A stretch of DNA of 64,000 nucleotides, from contig CM056556.1 in NCBI GenBank assembly GCA_029721515.1, positions 27,484,669 through 27,548,668 on the forward strand, written 5' to 3'. How positions within the stretch are numbered: the first letter of the stretch is position 1; each line of letters begins with the position of its first letter. Positions 1 to 13,735 of the stretch are shown piece after piece. The notes beneath the pieces were generated by a model, which had not been told where the DNA came from, did not search any database, and was given only the letters and a program-made list of their open reading frames with translations. This DNA is from Synanceia verrucosa. Lineage: Eukaryota; Chordata; Actinopteri; Perciformes; Synanceiidae. Made by a program: the position numbers and the translations under genes.

Positions 1-820
1 ACTGCTCGCTGTTCTTCCTTTTCCCTCTCTTCCATGTAAGGTCACTTTACCTCTGTGAGACAAACCAAACACAGACGCGTTTCTCTTTTTTCGCCCAGCC
101 TCCATCCTCTCCTCTCTCCATCTCCATCGCTCTCTGTGTATTTTTCTCTTTCTCTTGTTCTGTCCTGTTCCCATGGAAACTGCCGGTCTTTCCGGTAAGG
201 TAAGGAGAGTTGCGTTTGCAGTAAGTTGTGATGTAATCAAGCCAACAGTTTCCAGGGCTGCTGTTTATGGTCATGACAGCAGTAGGCTGCTGAAGATCAG
301 GCTTCCTCCTGTCTGCCTCAGGTGGAGGCGCTGAATGTGTTCACAGACAAAAAGGTGTAGCACAAATACTGCTGTCTCATCCAGCCATTAGCCACAGTCG
401 CTGTGTGGAGCTCTGAATGCTCTGCTGCTGTCACAGTAGATCAATCGAGCAGGTTCATTTATTTATAGCAGTACAGAGGGGCAGGATGGTTGAGCTCAAC
501 TGGTATTAAAGGCCATTAAATAGACATGAACATCCCTGCACTCACTTTAATTCTTCTGTGAACGGTAAACTATCACCTCTGGTTTTTAACCTGATTGAGG
601 AGCATCCTGACTGGCTGAAAGGAGGAGCCAAACCACATGAAATCTTAAAAACAAGCAATGAAATCTTAAATTCTGACATGGACGGGAAGCCAGTGTTACG
701 TAGTCATGGTGACAAAAGGAGGCTGGTTACAGTAAAGAGTAGAGTGAGGATATAAAACATTAGCATTCAATGTTCACAAATCACAAATAATGAAATCTGA
801 AGAGGTCCTGACTGTCAGTG

Positions 821-1050
821 TTAAAGGAGCAGTTTGTAGGATCTGGTGGCATCTAGTGGTCAAAGGGCAGATTGCATCCAGCTGAAGCTTCTCTGTGCAC
901 CATTTTTTCTCCAGATTCTGTTTGTTTTGCTCTCTAATCTCGATTGTCTCCACTTCCTGTTTTGATCTCTGTGCTGTATACCGTCTCTTTATGCTCTGAC
1001 TACATCTCCCAGAAGCCCCAATATTACTCACAGGCTGCACGAGGCCGCAG
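821..1050 (-). mobile_element. Chimeric MITE fragments (TTAA-type)
   Basis: The left edge reads TTAAAGGAGCAGTTTGTAGG followed by a GGCATCTAGTGGTC block, which resembles a TTAA-target miniature element common in percomorph fish. From about 895 the sequence switches to the same block seen at 3090-3200 and 10580-10710, recognisable by CTCCACTTCCTGTTTTGATC and ACATCTCCCAGAAGCCCCA. It is therefore a junction of two repeat families. The right end is not defined. Confidence 0.55.
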
Positions 1051-1479
1051 TTGGCTACCTCGTCGTCAATATTTTTTTGACATCAATACATGAATGGCAC
1101 TGGAAGAGTTCAAATAATAGCCAGTGAATAGAGAGGGTCCTAGCAGGGAATGGTTTGTCTGTACTCTGATGAGGATCATATATATAAACTGCTCACAAGG
1201 TAATAAACAGTTAATCTTATTTTCAGTTGATTCTACAGTACAGAACTCCTGTCACATCGTTTTGGTCACATGAAGAGTTTACAGCCATGCTAGCAGCTCT
1301 GTGCTGAGGTGCTGGTGAGTTTTAAATAACCGCATAATCACTGAATAAAGAAGAGGTCAAAAAATATAATCAGCAGGTCTGTTCTGTGTTCGTCATTCAG
1401 ATTAGTGTTTTGTTTTACCAAATGCTGATCATTATTATACAGTACCTTCACTCCAGCACACAGGACAGACTGCTTGTGA

Positions 1480-2440
1480 ACCTTGAATTTCTTTCACTCG
1501 CTGACCTTCCTTCAGCTGGGAGAACACGATCTGTTCAGGTAGATGTGTGCTGGCATGCAGATGATATGGCTGGTCCATCACCGCTGGTTCTGCATTGTTG
1601 TTGTGGTGATGCTGATCTCAGGATCTTTGGTGGTTCCAGGTGTAGCTGGTCCATGGTTCTGCTGAGTCTGCTCATCCGTCACAACTCAGGTGATGAACCT
1701 CAGCGCTGATGTCAGCTTTTGAGGAAAGAAGGTTGCCAAGGTTGGGCAACATTTTCAAGAGTGGTGGACTGGCTGGATGGTTGGTTGGGTGGAGGTTCAC
1801 GTCTAAGCTTAGTGACGGTGACATTTGCATCCTGAAGCTGACCTCCAAGATGGTGATGATGCTGTTTTTATTTTGACCTTGAATAAGCTTGGAGAGCCTA
1901 CCATCATGGAGGATTGGCTTCCCTGTGGCTGCTCTTCATCCCTGACGTAGAGTATGACAGCAATGAAGGTTGGTGCAACCATGCATCCTTGTTTGAGCCC
2001 CATTTCCTCAGTGAAGGACTCAGACTCTCTGAGCACTGTGACTGACATGCCTCGATGTTTGGATGTATGATAATATGCTCCACAGATCCTGCAGTCTGCA
2101 GTCTAAAGCCTAGAAACTCAGAACTGTTGCCGCCTGGTTGTTGAACCAGTTGAATCTCGCTGATCCCAACAGGAAGTTCAGAGAGGTGACTGATGAGCTG
2201 GTTCCATGGATGGACTCATCAGCCGTTTGGTGTAACCACCCATTTTGTCCTTCAGTCGCCCTTCGTCTTCAGAAAGAGCTCCTAGGTCCATCTATCGCAT
2301 CAGTTCTCTGACAGTGATCACAGGTTTCCTCACTGGTTGTGCTTTCCATCATGCTTTGCACATTCGTCAGGTGATCCCTCTGGACACAGTAATCCATCAG
2401 GAGGTTAGCATCAGACTATTTTTAGGTTTGTAGCCCTTTT
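1480..2440 (-). mobile_element. Degenerate non-LTR retrotransposon (LINE) fragment
   Basis: Read on the minus strand, about 1810-2048 encodes GLKQGCMVAPTFIAVIL, which matches the reverse-transcriptase block GxKQGCxxAPTLF of fish LINE ORF2 proteins. It is followed by an SPSLFKVK-like stretch as in the same family. Other open patches in 1480-2440 lie in different frames with stops between them, so the copy is broken by frameshifts and cannot encode a working enzyme. The limits are approximate, and no target-site duplication was found. Confidence 0.5.
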
Positions 2441-2919
2441 CCCCAGGTGGGGTGAGCAGGGTCGTTGATCAGCTGCTGAAAGGACTCTTTCCACCCACAG
2501 CCTGATGTGCCTGATGTCAAGACTAGAGGCCTCCAGATCTCACAGAACTGCCCCCATCACCAATTACTGGATGCTAGAGGATGAATGTTAGAGTGGATTT
2601 CCTTTAGGGAGGACTTTGTTTAACATGAGGAGACTGGTGCATCTATCACATGGTCCTTGGCAGATCTGGGTCAGGATCCAGTGTTATGAAAATCTTCCTA
2701 GCCTTCCTATAAAGTGTTCCTCCATTACTCTTTCACAGAAGTTTCCCCATGGGCGACCCTACCAGGGTACCACACATCCAGACCGCAGGATCTCAGAAAC
2801 ACACAACTTGACAATCATGGAGAAGCTTGATTTAGAAATATCCAAACTCCTTCCTGGTAAAGGAACTGCTGCATGAATTCAAGCAAAAAAGTCAAACCTA
2901 CGCCAAGGCAGCAGAGAAC

Positions 2920-3245
2920 TTAACTCTTTGAGTGCCAGACATTTTTTGTCTCTATGTCTCTGAAAACAGTGAATAGCTCAAATGAAAGAAGAGACTCTCT
3001 ATTTCATCATAAAAAAAATGTTTGTTTTTACCTTGTTCCATTCTTGTTTTATCAGAGGTAGAGGACACTTTCACCAAAATCACCACTTTTTCTCCAGATT
3101 TGATCATCTCCACTTCCTGTTTTGATCTCTGTGGTGTATACTGTCTCTTTATGCTCTGACTACATCTCCCAGAAGCCCCAGCATTACTCACAGACTGTGT
3201 GAGAGCGCGATCAGCGACCCGCTGTAAAAAAAAACAAAGAGTTAA
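2920..3245. mobile_element. TTAA-flanked MITE, family A, full-length copy
   Basis: The left end is TTAACTCTTTGAGTGCC and the right end is CAAAGAGTTAA, so the termini form an inverted repeat beginning CTCTTTG next to a duplicated TTAA. The interior shares long stretches with 10460-10788 and 37942-38240, for example AGCTCAAATGAAAGAAGAGA and TTTACCTTGTTCCATTCTTG. TTAA targets are typical of piggyBac- and Kolobok-type transposons. No transposase is encoded, so it is non-autonomous. Confidence 0.65.
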
Positions 3246-4852
3246 TGAGTCTGGGTGAGAGGCGATAAACCTGAGATTAGTCTTCAGACTGGTGAGTGGT
3301 GTGTATAGTTCAGGTAATGTCAGCTTACCATTAAGTATTCATATATTTTAGTAAATGGGACCTAAAAAGTTGAATCACAGTGTGAAAGGTCACACTGAGA
3401 GGAACTGTAAATCACTTTCATTTATAGATATTCAGAGGAGATTCTTCCTGTCATCTGCTGTTTATCTCGTCCTGATATCTCTCATCCTTACTTGCTGTTC
3501 CTGTTCAAGCACTTTTCTTTTATCTCGACATTTTACAAACTGTGTGTCATCACTAAACATGGAGCGTCTCACGCCTCCCTCCCAGCAGTGGGTCGACAGT
3601 CAGACTCTCAGACTGTCCATCAGTGGTATTAATGGTGTCTTCTCTGTCCTCCTGTCTGATCCTCTGGACAGAAGCTTCTGGAGCTCATCGTGCCCTGAGC
3701 TGAGGTTCACTTGCGTGGATTGGCAGATAACAACTGGTCTTGTTTTTGCACTTACAAGCTTTACCTTTTGAAACGTTTAAATGCTTTATAAAAACATATT
3801 TAGTGTTTTTGTATTTCTAATGTAAAGTTCCAAATATATTAAATATTCAGACATTCTGTGGAGCCCTTTAACAATAACAGCATGCCTAAATTGAAACAGA
3901 TGGACGATTTTCTGAACTATAGACATTGTGATAAATTTGGATTGCTGGACTGACTGGGAGCCCCCATACTTGTAAGGTTACAGTGTACATTACTGTGTAC
4001 TGGGTATTCATTGGACAGGGCATAATAACCAGTATACAACATATATTTATTACTTGTCCATGTTTATGTCACGTTTTATACCTGCAGTCTGTGGGAAAAA
4101 AGGAAATCATCACCTAAAACAATCTCTGCAGCAGTAACTTTCTGCTGTATCTTCATTCCTCTTTCTAAATGTTCCTTTTACTTGACCTTACTCGGGTTGA
4201 CGTTGACGTTGAAAGTTTTACCTGATAAGTTTTACTTTCACTCGATGGTCACCTTTGCAGTTTGCTGTGCTCCTGTAGTGAGCTGTCGAACACCGAGCAG
4301 CTCCCCTTATTGGCTGTTTTATTATCTGCAGCAGCGGCATCACAGCTGCTCCTGTAGTGCTTCTCAAAGTGGCATCCAGCCACCGACCCTGAGGACCTTC
4401 AAGATGGTCCCCTGAAAGATTAGACTTTAATTTGAATAATGAAAACGGACACAGGACTGAACTTAACGCAGCTGCTGCTGTTGCTCTTCATCTATTTTGA
4501 ATTTGAATGAGGAAACATTCAGTGCTAATCTGCCCTCCGTCACTGTGCTGTGTTCAAAGGCAGCGACGTCGACCCAGACATGGGTGCAGCCAAAGCTACA
4601 TCTGCAAAAGCATCAGTGATACAACACCAAGGATTACTGTACAGCAGACAGTAATGATGTGCCTGGATGGGTCAAAATACATCATTTTATTAGAAAATAA
4701 AATAAATTTAATCAAAACTCATATATAAAAAGAAGTAAATCTGAAATTTATTTTTGCTGTTTAATTTGTTATCTGATTAAAACAGAACTAAATTTAGTCC
4801 TAAAAGTATATATATATTATATATATGCATATATATATATGTAAAAAAAAAA

Positions 4853-5168
4853 ATCAGAGCGACACCACATTAGCACTAATAAGCGCTGAGTTTATGAAAA
4901 TAATTTCTCTTTTCCTTTTTATCCATTTCACGTTACAAATCAATACTTTGGTGGATTATTAGTTTGCTGAATTCCAGGAGAAGTTTGGACAGATTCAGAA
5001 AAGATGGTTGAACTCATTTTATCAGCATGTTTGACTGTTAGTCATGCCTGTGTTGTTAGTTTCCTTGATTTTTTGAATGGAGTTCTGCTTCATGATCTGC
5101 CAAAGTCGTGCATTCAGCAGAGTTAACGTGGATTAATCGCTGTAACTTGATAATTTTGGCGTCCCTAT
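4853..5168 (-). mobile_element. hAT-like MITE, diverged copy
   Basis: This is the reverse complement of the element at 42510-42879. Shared landmarks are CAGAGCGACACCACATTAGC at one side and TTTTTTGAATGGAGTTCTGC near the other, and it ends in a decayed GGCGTCCCTA terminus. The termini are too worn to show target duplications. Confidence 0.6.
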
Positions 5169-5950
5169 AGAATCACGCACGTTGCCCACACATGACATCA
5201 CTCACAGCACTCAGCATAGAATTACACTGAATAGATCTGCCCCTATGGATCAGGTCCATTTTCACTGATACCCAATCTAAAATTTTCTTCAATATCGGTA
5301 CTGATACCAATATCACATCAGCGCATCTCTAGTTTTTAAGGCCCGTCTAATTTTTTTAAGTACAATTTCTGCCTACGCCGCTGCTGTACAGACATTCCCA
5401 TGATCTCTTTATTAACGGGGAGGTTGATCTTAAAGCATGGACTGCCGCTTACATCTCAGGTGCTTTGGGTTGGGACAGGAAATGCTAGAATGATCCCTGG
5501 AGAGCGAGTGGCAGCCTCACAGTGTTTGTGAGCTAGACTAAGAACTACTGCAGAATAAAGGCTCCCTGCACACATGAGATGAAGTAATTTAATCAACCAA
5601 AAACTACAAATACTGTGGAACTGAAGGATAAAAGCTGCTGTGTTTTCAGTGATTGTGTGTGAGCAAAACGCTGCAGGACGTGATGAACGTCACTTCACTT
5701 CCTCTGGGCTGCCTGCAGGGTGTCGTATCCTGGTCAGACTGTGAAGCCTTCAGAGGCTGATCTGTGATTTGTGATATCAGGCTGTACAAATGAAACTGCC
5801 TCTGCTCCTTTCCTCACCTTCAGTATCTCTCCACCTCATTTCACATCAGTATTTGCTCTGTTTTCCCTCTTATATTGCTTCCTCTCTTCTTCATCACTCC
5901 CTTCAGCTTGCTGTCTGGTCTTCCTCTTTCCTCTGCTGTCCCCTCTCTGT

Positions 5951-5983
5951 CCTCCTCCTCCTCCTCCTCCTCCTCCTCCTCCT
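5951..5983. repeat. (CTC)n microsatellite
   Basis: Eleven CCT/CTC trinucleotide units in a pyrimidine-rich stretch. It creates the artificial poly-Ser, poly-Leu and poly-Pro frames around this point; no gene is implied. Confidence 0.9.
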
Positions 5984-8220
5984 CGCTCCTGCACCATAAA
6001 GTCAACGGCTGGGTGATTCATCTCTCTCTCTGCCCCCGGACTGTTGTGATCCTTATTTTACTGCACAGTTAAATCGGACTCCTCTTCCTCCTCTGTCGTC
6101 TGTCTGTCCTCTGCAGCTACAGACACTTTCTCCTGTTAATACAGATACCAGCCTGGACTGGAAACAATAACTGCGCTGCCATTATTGTTCTGCAGATATT
6201 TTATGTGAACTTTGAATGCAGTCAGGGTTTTACAGTGCTATTGATTTCATCTGGGAGAGTTGTTTGTGCAGGTTTGATTTAGACTGGCTTTGTACAGTCC
6301 AGCCATCCTCCTCTGGACATTATTCATCATTATGTTTTAATCACATTATCTGCTGCAGTAGTGCAGTGAATGAGTCAGTGTTTGGTGGCCAAGGTCTTTT
6401 CACCTCGTTTAAAAATATTTCTACACCAGAGCTTTGTGTTTCTGCAGGTTTCACTTTAAGCTCAGAATCACTCTAGAACACATCATTCTGACAGATAATA
6501 ATAATAATGATATAAGCGTGTACTGTATTTCTAGTAGACCTGATTATTGTGAAATGCATGACCCCAGCTGGTTCACTGATAAAGGACTTTGTATTTATGT
6601 CACCAACAACGATCATTTCCTGCCTTATTTTGACTCATCTTTAATAATAATGTCTTGTTTTTTGTCTGCAAAAAGCTTCTTCCAGCAAGCTCCACTAATC
6701 AGAGGTTATGGAGGAAAAGCTCTGGGCAAAAAAAAAGTTCACAAAACACGAGCTGCTGCTTAGAAAAGCTTCATTTTGCTTTTAGGGTACAGCAACAATT
6801 AAAGTGGGTTTATCAACATCTTCCTGTGGTTTAGACGGTCAGGAAGAGGACGCTGAGCGGGACATGTCACAGCTGTCGCTGGTGGACATCAGCCTTTGGC
6901 ATCTTTACAGCTGTCTGCTTACTGTACAGCTTTCTGCACTGACTCTGAACGTTGGCATGGAGAATCATCCAACATGGTGTAATTCGTTGGTTATTGTGAG
7001 CTGCAGCACCTTGTTAGCGCAGGCGTCTCTGAGGTGTAATCCTTCTCTCTCATGAAAGTGATTGATAGCTTTGTCATTTCTGACGGAGACGATCGGCAAA
7101 ACATAAAGTCACACAGCAGATGATGAACCACAGAAACATGAGGAGATTATTGAGTCCAGCTCTCAGCACTACAGTGAGAACACTGACCTTTAGGTCATTA
7201 AAAGATATTAAGTAAGGGATGAACTACAGCAAGCAGCAGAATAAGCCCTGACAGGGAGATTCAAGACCCCTGCAGTGATTTCTTATACGCCAAAGGAACC
7301 GACACACCGTCAACAGAACCACCAAAGACTACGTCACAAGTTGATTTAATCATAAGTCAACTTAATAAGAAGAATCAGCTTTATTTGTCATGTACATGTA
7401 TATACAGGTATGATACATGTACCAAATTTAACCCATCCCATAAGAGAGCAGAGTCTCACTCAAGGACACAACAACATGTGGACAGTAGAAGAGGAGGATT
7501 GACCCTGAGGTTCAGGGACGACCATTCTACCATATATAATAATATAATTCTGATGTTCAAAGGACATATTTAAACTTTATAAACTTTATACTCCTCAGTA
7601 ACTCCAGTCATCTGTCTTCTTTCTCACTAGATGGTTTTACTTGTTTTGTTTTGTTCAGTTTGTCCTTGGGTTTCTTCAAAGATGCAAGTTATGAATATAA
7701 TAAAAAGAAAAATAATAATATTTTTTCTATTATCGGCCTGCAGTAGAGTCAATGCACAGTTTAAACGCAGCTTCATTAGCATTGTTAGCATGTGTAGCTA
7801 AAGGTCTAAATGTCTTGTTCTAAATAAATAGAAATACCACAAAGGGACGCAAAGATTCTCACTTTGTGGGACATTAAGATTATTATACATGTGTCATAGT
7901 TGTTACTAGCATTAGAGAGGGAAGCTAGCGGCTGCAGCTAAAAGCAAACTTTGGTGCAAAAACTGGAGTTGGACATGTTGCAGAAGGTAAATGTCTCAGT
8001 GTTAAAGTGAGTATTATTAAATATGGCTACTGATCAGACAGAAGGTCTGTGATCATTGATCAGACCCGGCAGAGCTGTGCTGTTTATCTGCTGCTCCACT
8101 TCCTGCCTCTGTTCGCCCTCACTCTTCATCAGGGCTTATTTGGGAGCTGCGTCAGGGTCTCAGGCTGGACTGCCAAGGCTTGATGAAATATGCATCGGCC
8201 AGAGATTGAGTTGACTGACC

Positions 8221-8221
<1 letters not shown>

Positions 8222-8251
<30 letters not shown>
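8222..8251. repeat. (TG)15 microsatellite
   Basis: Perfect dinucleotide run in znrf1 intron 1. Confidence 0.95.
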
Positions 8252-8254
<3 letters not shown>

Positions 8255-9819
8255 GGGTTGACAAGAATAAGTCTCCATGGGACCATTTAATAGCACTTCA
8301 GCCCATGCAGGGTGTGTGACGGCTCCATCTATCCAGCCTCTCTCACTGTTATTTTAGTCCTGAAGGTGTGTGAGAGTCAGAGTGAGTGTTCCTCCCACAG
8401 ACGGGAGGCTGGAGAACAGATTGCCTGAAGGTTTGAATGGGAGCGTCTGTGCAGCGTCTCCCATCCCTCTGTTTTATTTGTGCCTCAAATCTCTGCACTT
8501 TCACCACAGAAAAAGACTCTTTGCACGCACATAAATTATATTTCAGAGATGAACGTTGCGTACTGACGCAAAAAAAGCATCTCTCGGCGTCAGTTTGTGA
8601 AGCAGGAAGCTCTCTACTGAAACTAATACACAGCCACATGAGGAGATATGTGACTCTCCCATCATCCATTCATTTCAGAGATCTCACGCTGACCAAAAAT
8701 GCAGCTTTTGCCAAAATCAACCAGGAAAGCATTAATATCGATGGTCCTAAAATCAGCTAATGTGATGGTCTCTCTGTAGTGAACAATGCTGCTTTGTTCA
8801 TCATTTTGAAAAGTCTGAATTAAAACTGAAGTGAGTGGGTGTGTTTTAGTTTCAGTGAGTCACAAAGCGACGCAGAGAGACGATTTTTGAGTCATGCAGC
8901 GTTCAGGGGTCCTGACCAAGCGTCGGTTTTTGACGCACTGGGTTGAGACTGAGTTTTACTGTTGTTAGTAAAAGTTGTGGATGGTTCATGGATTTAGGTC
9001 AGAGAGAATCAGCACAAGTGATTACTTTTGCTATAACTGGCTGTTTCTGTTTTTGTGATTCGTAGATGTTTTTGATTAGATGTACTTTAATCACATAATA
9101 TCTGCCTTTATGAGCTTTTGTGGTGTGACAGAGGCGTTTTCAAGGATCCGTCAGCTGCTGGAAAAATCCTCTGAGACGTTCTGTCAAGCTGTTCTTCATT
9201 CTTCATGCCGTCTTGTTTGTGCTCACGTCCTTCAGTCATTTGGAACTAATGTGTGGAAGAAAAAATATGTGCGTGTCTAAACGGTCATCCATTGAATGTC
9301 ATTACATCCAGGCTGGTCTTCACACTTCATACTCACATTGATTTGCTACGGTTCGTGAAAAATCATCTGCACTTAAATGTGACCAATCAGACATGGCTGC
9401 CGATCATGTGACGGCAGAAATCATCTCCCAGTAAGACTTTTTCATCCCACTTACAAGAAAATCTGAACTGATTTATTATTTGAGTCATTATTCAGCTTTG
9501 AACTCCCTGAATGTTAATTATTATATCACAGTACAGCGCCGCTTTTCTCTGCAGCTTTGATTCTCTGATGTTTCATCACCAAATCATCAGAGAAGGCTGA
9601 CTGAAAACAGGATAACACAACATTGAGTTTAGTTTGAGTGAGCGCTCAGTGCTGAGGAGGAAACGTACGCAGCGTTTTGAACTTTGTTTTTATGAAGGCC
9701 TCCTCTGCAAACACTGAGTATATCTGATACCTGAGCTTATTTCAGACAGCTTGCTCTTTGTGGACTGACATGTGATTTCAAATCTGCACGGCGTCGTTCG
9801 GTGCAGGACTACTGGCCTT

Positions 9820-9822
<3 letters not shown>

Positions 9823-9858
<36 letters not shown>

Positions 9859-9974
9859 AGGAAACACACTTCCACACACTCTCACATCGACATCACTATA
9901 ATTAATTTATGATCCAGTCCTTTGATTTATTTCTGTCCCTATCTGACCTCATGCGCTTCTTGAATATGAAAAGT

Positions 9975-10006
<32 letters not shown>
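9823..10006. repeat. Two (AC)n microsatellites
   Basis: Perfect AC runs at 9823-9856 and 9978-10006, separated by about 120 bp of unique sequence. Confidence 0.9.
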
Positions 10007-10009
<3 letters not shown>

Positions 10010-10459
10010 TGGACTGTGTATCATAACCCTTCATTTCTCCTCAAACGCCTGAACTCTCTCACCTTCCCTCTGCACATCTCTTTTACTCATTTCCTCCTTC
10101 CCTCTCTCTGCTCGTCCCTATGGAGCGTCTGAAAATAGCAGCCGAGGGAAAAAAAGTGGGTCAGGTGGCATCATGTGGAGGGAGGAAGTGAATATGTGTG
10201 TGACAACAAATTAGCTTTTTGATTTATTTCTAAGACAGAGTGAAACAATAAAATCAAATCAGTGACTTCTTGTGCCTAAAAATGTCTAATTTGTAAAAAA
10301 AAAAAAAAAAAGTAAAGCAAAATCTCTGGATCCAGAGAATAAAACTATTTTTTTCATTTTTTTTTCTGTCATTAAATGTCTAATAATTTCAGCAAAAATA
10401 TGTTGTGCTTAGGGAGGTAAACTGACACATCTGCTTAGATTTCTGCTCAGGTATGAGTC

Positions 10460-10788
10460 AGCTCAAATGAAAGAAGAGACTCTCTATTTCATCATGAAAA
10501 AAATGTTTGTTTTTACCTTGTTCCATTCTTGTTTTATCAGAGGTAGAGTAGAGGACACTTTCACCAAAATCACCACTTTTTGTCCAGATTCTGTTTGTTT
10601 TGCTCTCTAATCTCGATCGTCTCCACTTCCTGTTTTGATCTCTGTGGTGTATACAGTCTCTTTATGCTCTGACTACATCTCCCAGAAGCCCCAGCATCAC
10701 TCACAGGCTGTGTGAGAGCGCCCTCTTGTGCCTGCTGCTGAAAAAACACTTTGCTGTATTTCTACATCGATGGCACTCAAAGAGTTAA
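10460..10788. mobile_element. MITE family A, 5'-truncated copy
   Basis: From AGCTCAAATGAAAGAAGAGA onward it matches the copy at 2920-3245. It ends in GGCACTCAAAGAGTTAA, the exact inverted complement of the left terminus of that copy, with TTAA at 10785-10788. The opposite terminus is missing. Confidence 0.65.
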
Positions 10789-12650
10789 ACACAGAGGTTT
10801 TGTTTCCGCTCGTTGCTCATAATCTTCACTGGTTTTAGACCAGTTGTCATTTTCACGCCCACACTGTGTGAGCAGTGATGTCCTGAAGCATTAAAGGTTC
10901 TTTAAATGAATCTAATCAGAAAATATTCTGGTCTGGGAACTGAACTTTATACTGACATAGAGGCCAGTTTACTACGGTCACGATCCCTCTAAAGTCTGAC
11001 ATAATAACCTCTGATGATGTCATCATGGCTCTAATACAGCACTCTACATAATTATTTTTGCTTTTGTTTTTGTGAATAATAATAATAATAATAATCTCTT
11101 TATAATCGGTCTCTGCACCACAATAAAATGCTGCATTTTCCCCTTAAGTTCAAGCACATTTCTTCAACTTCTAATTTCTGTTGTATCGTCTTTTTATCAA
11201 AGGTTAGGGTCATGAATTTTCAAAAATAGTCATATTAGTGTGGAATGAATAACCAGAGTAATAGATCACTGACACAAAATTATTTTTCCACCTGAGAAAG
11301 GTCAAACGTCACATGATGTGCCAAAATGTGCCAACTGGCACAACAGGTGTTTCCACCTGGACACACCTGCATGAATACATCTCCAAACTGTTCAGCTTCA
11401 CCTTTTTATCGTCTGCTTTTACACAGATGGTACTTTACCAATTCATATTTGAATTAGTCTACTAAACCATGACTCAGGGCTGGTTTTCACGCTAAATAAT
11501 GGTTGTTTTTTTGTTGTTTTTTTTTTTTTAGATGAGAGCAAACATTGTTCCAGATGAATTTCCTCTGAAACACTGACACATAGGTTGAGTCTGCCACTTT
11601 GGTAGTAAACTCACAGGTGTTTGTGTCACAGGTGACCAAAATGATTCATACAGCCTTTGTAGTTGTGAAAATATACCCTATTTATTTTGGGTATGTCATT
11701 TTCAGATAGGAGGCAGAAAAATAGGACCAGTAATGAAGAGGTTAAATATTACTTTATTACAAACAAAGAGACAGTAACAGAGAGGAAAACCAACAGGACA
11801 AAACAAACAAATACACATGTAGATGCTGTCAGGAGAACCTGCAACACCTGTGCAGAAAAATAACTCCTAAAAGCACCTGAGAGGGAAAAGTGCTCCCAAA
11901 GAAAAGCCCTCAGCATCGCTGCTGCTTTTATCTATGTGAAAGGCTTCTGATATAAGTGCATTTAAGGACTAAACAGAGAAAACCTACATGAAGCTCAGTA
12001 AGTTCAGATAAGAAACCACTGAGAAATGCTCTGCTGAGAGTCAAGTGTGTTTTCAGCTGTGTGCAAACACGACTCATGTGGCCCAGTGGTTAATCTAATT
12101 ATCTGTTCAACTAATATAGTCAGGCCTGATGGGTCCCATCCAAACGGCACAGGAGGGACGATCAGCAACCGCCGAAATGATAAAACAAAGAGGAGAAAAG
12201 TGCACAGACATGGTACAGTATGTTGTTGGTCTGAACGCTGCAGCATCACTACTGTACAAACTGTAGAACAGACCGGAACAAAGCAGCTGTAAAAAGCTGA
12301 GTGCACTGAAGGACAGTGTTTCCCCTTCATAAGTAGTTTCTGCTGCAGTTATTTGTGTCTTGCCTGTTTATCTTTACATCTGGCTTCACTTCATGTTTGC
12401 AGCAGCAGCTTGAAGCTTCACTGACAGCAGCTTTTACCTGATTTAAAGCCTCAGCGCACCGTTCAGTCAGGTTCTGTGGAGGTTTTTCAACGTTTCACAT
12501 GAACATGACTTTGTTTGAGGTTTTTCATCCCAGCACCTAGTTTGATGTTAGAGGGTATCTTAAAGGGTCTGCTGACGGATAATTCAGCCTCTGAGACTTC
12601 AGATTAAAGGCTGCTATCACTTAAATCTGACAGTAAACGTAGTGATGTGG

Positions 12651-13735
12651 TCAGAACAGAATATCAATACTTGCGTTACCTCAGATGAACAGAGTATCAA
12701 TACTTGCGTTACCTCAGACGAACAGAGTATCAATACTTGCGTTACCTCAGAGGAACAGAGTATCAATACTTGCGTTACCTCAGACGAACAGAGTATCAAT
12801 ACTTGCGTTACCTCAGATGAACAGAGTATCAATACTTGCGTTACCTCAGACGAACAGAGTATCAATACTTGCGTTACCTCAGAGGAACAGAGTATCAATA
12901 CTTGCGTTACCTCAGACGAACAGAGTATCAATACTTGCGTTACCTCAGACGAACAGAGTATCAATACTTGCGTTACCTCAGAGGAACAGAGTATCAATAC
13001 TTGCGTTACCTCAGACGAACAGAGTATCAATACTTGCGTTACCTCAGAGGAACAGAGTATCAATACTTGCGTTACCTCAGACGAACAGAGTATCAATACT
13101 TGCGTTACCTCAGACGAACAGAGTATCAATACTTGCGTTACCTCAGACGAACAGAATATCAATACTTGCGTTACCTCAGACGAACAGAATATCAATACTT
13201 GCGTTACCTCAGACGAACAGAGTATCAATACTTGCGTTACCTCAGAGGAACAGAGTATCAATACTTGCGTTACCTCAGAGGAACAGAGTATCAATACTTG
13301 CGTTACCTCAGACGAACAGAATATCAATACTTGCGTTACCTCAGAGGAACAGAGTATCAATACTTGCGTTACCTCAGACGATCAGAGTATTAATACTTGC
13401 GTTACCTCAGATGAACAGAGTATCAATACTTGCGTTACCTCAGAGGAACAGAGTATCAATACTTGCGTTACCTCAGACGAACAGAATATCAATACTTGCG
13501 TTACCTCAGACGAACAGAGTATCAATACTTGCGTTACCTCAGACGATCAGAGTATTAATACTTGCGTTACCTCAGATGAACAGAATATCAATACTTGCGT
13601 TACCTCAGACGATCAGAGTATTAATACTTGCGTTACCTCAGATGAACAGAATATTAATACTTGCGTTACCTCAGACGAACAGAGTATTAATACTTGCGTT
13701 ACCGCAGACGAACAGAATATCAATACTTGTGTTAA
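12651..13735. repeat. 33-bp minisatellite, about 33 tandem copies
   Basis: A tandem array of a 33-bp unit containing GTATCAATACTTGCGTTACC and then CTCAGACGAACA. Variants at a few positions (GAC/GAT/GAG, CAGAG/CAGAA, GAACAG/GATCAG with ATC/ATT) distinguish the units. Because 33 is divisible by three and the unit has no stop on the + strand, all three forward frames stay open for hundreds of bases, and one reverse frame also does. The longest is 437 codons. It sits about 260 bp upstream of znrf1 exon 2 and is best read as intronic satellite, not a gene. Confidence 0.95.

Noticed and set aside
5771..6072. Overlapping poly-Ser, poly-Leu and poly-Pro frames
   Set aside because: Created by the (CTC)n microsatellite in different frames.
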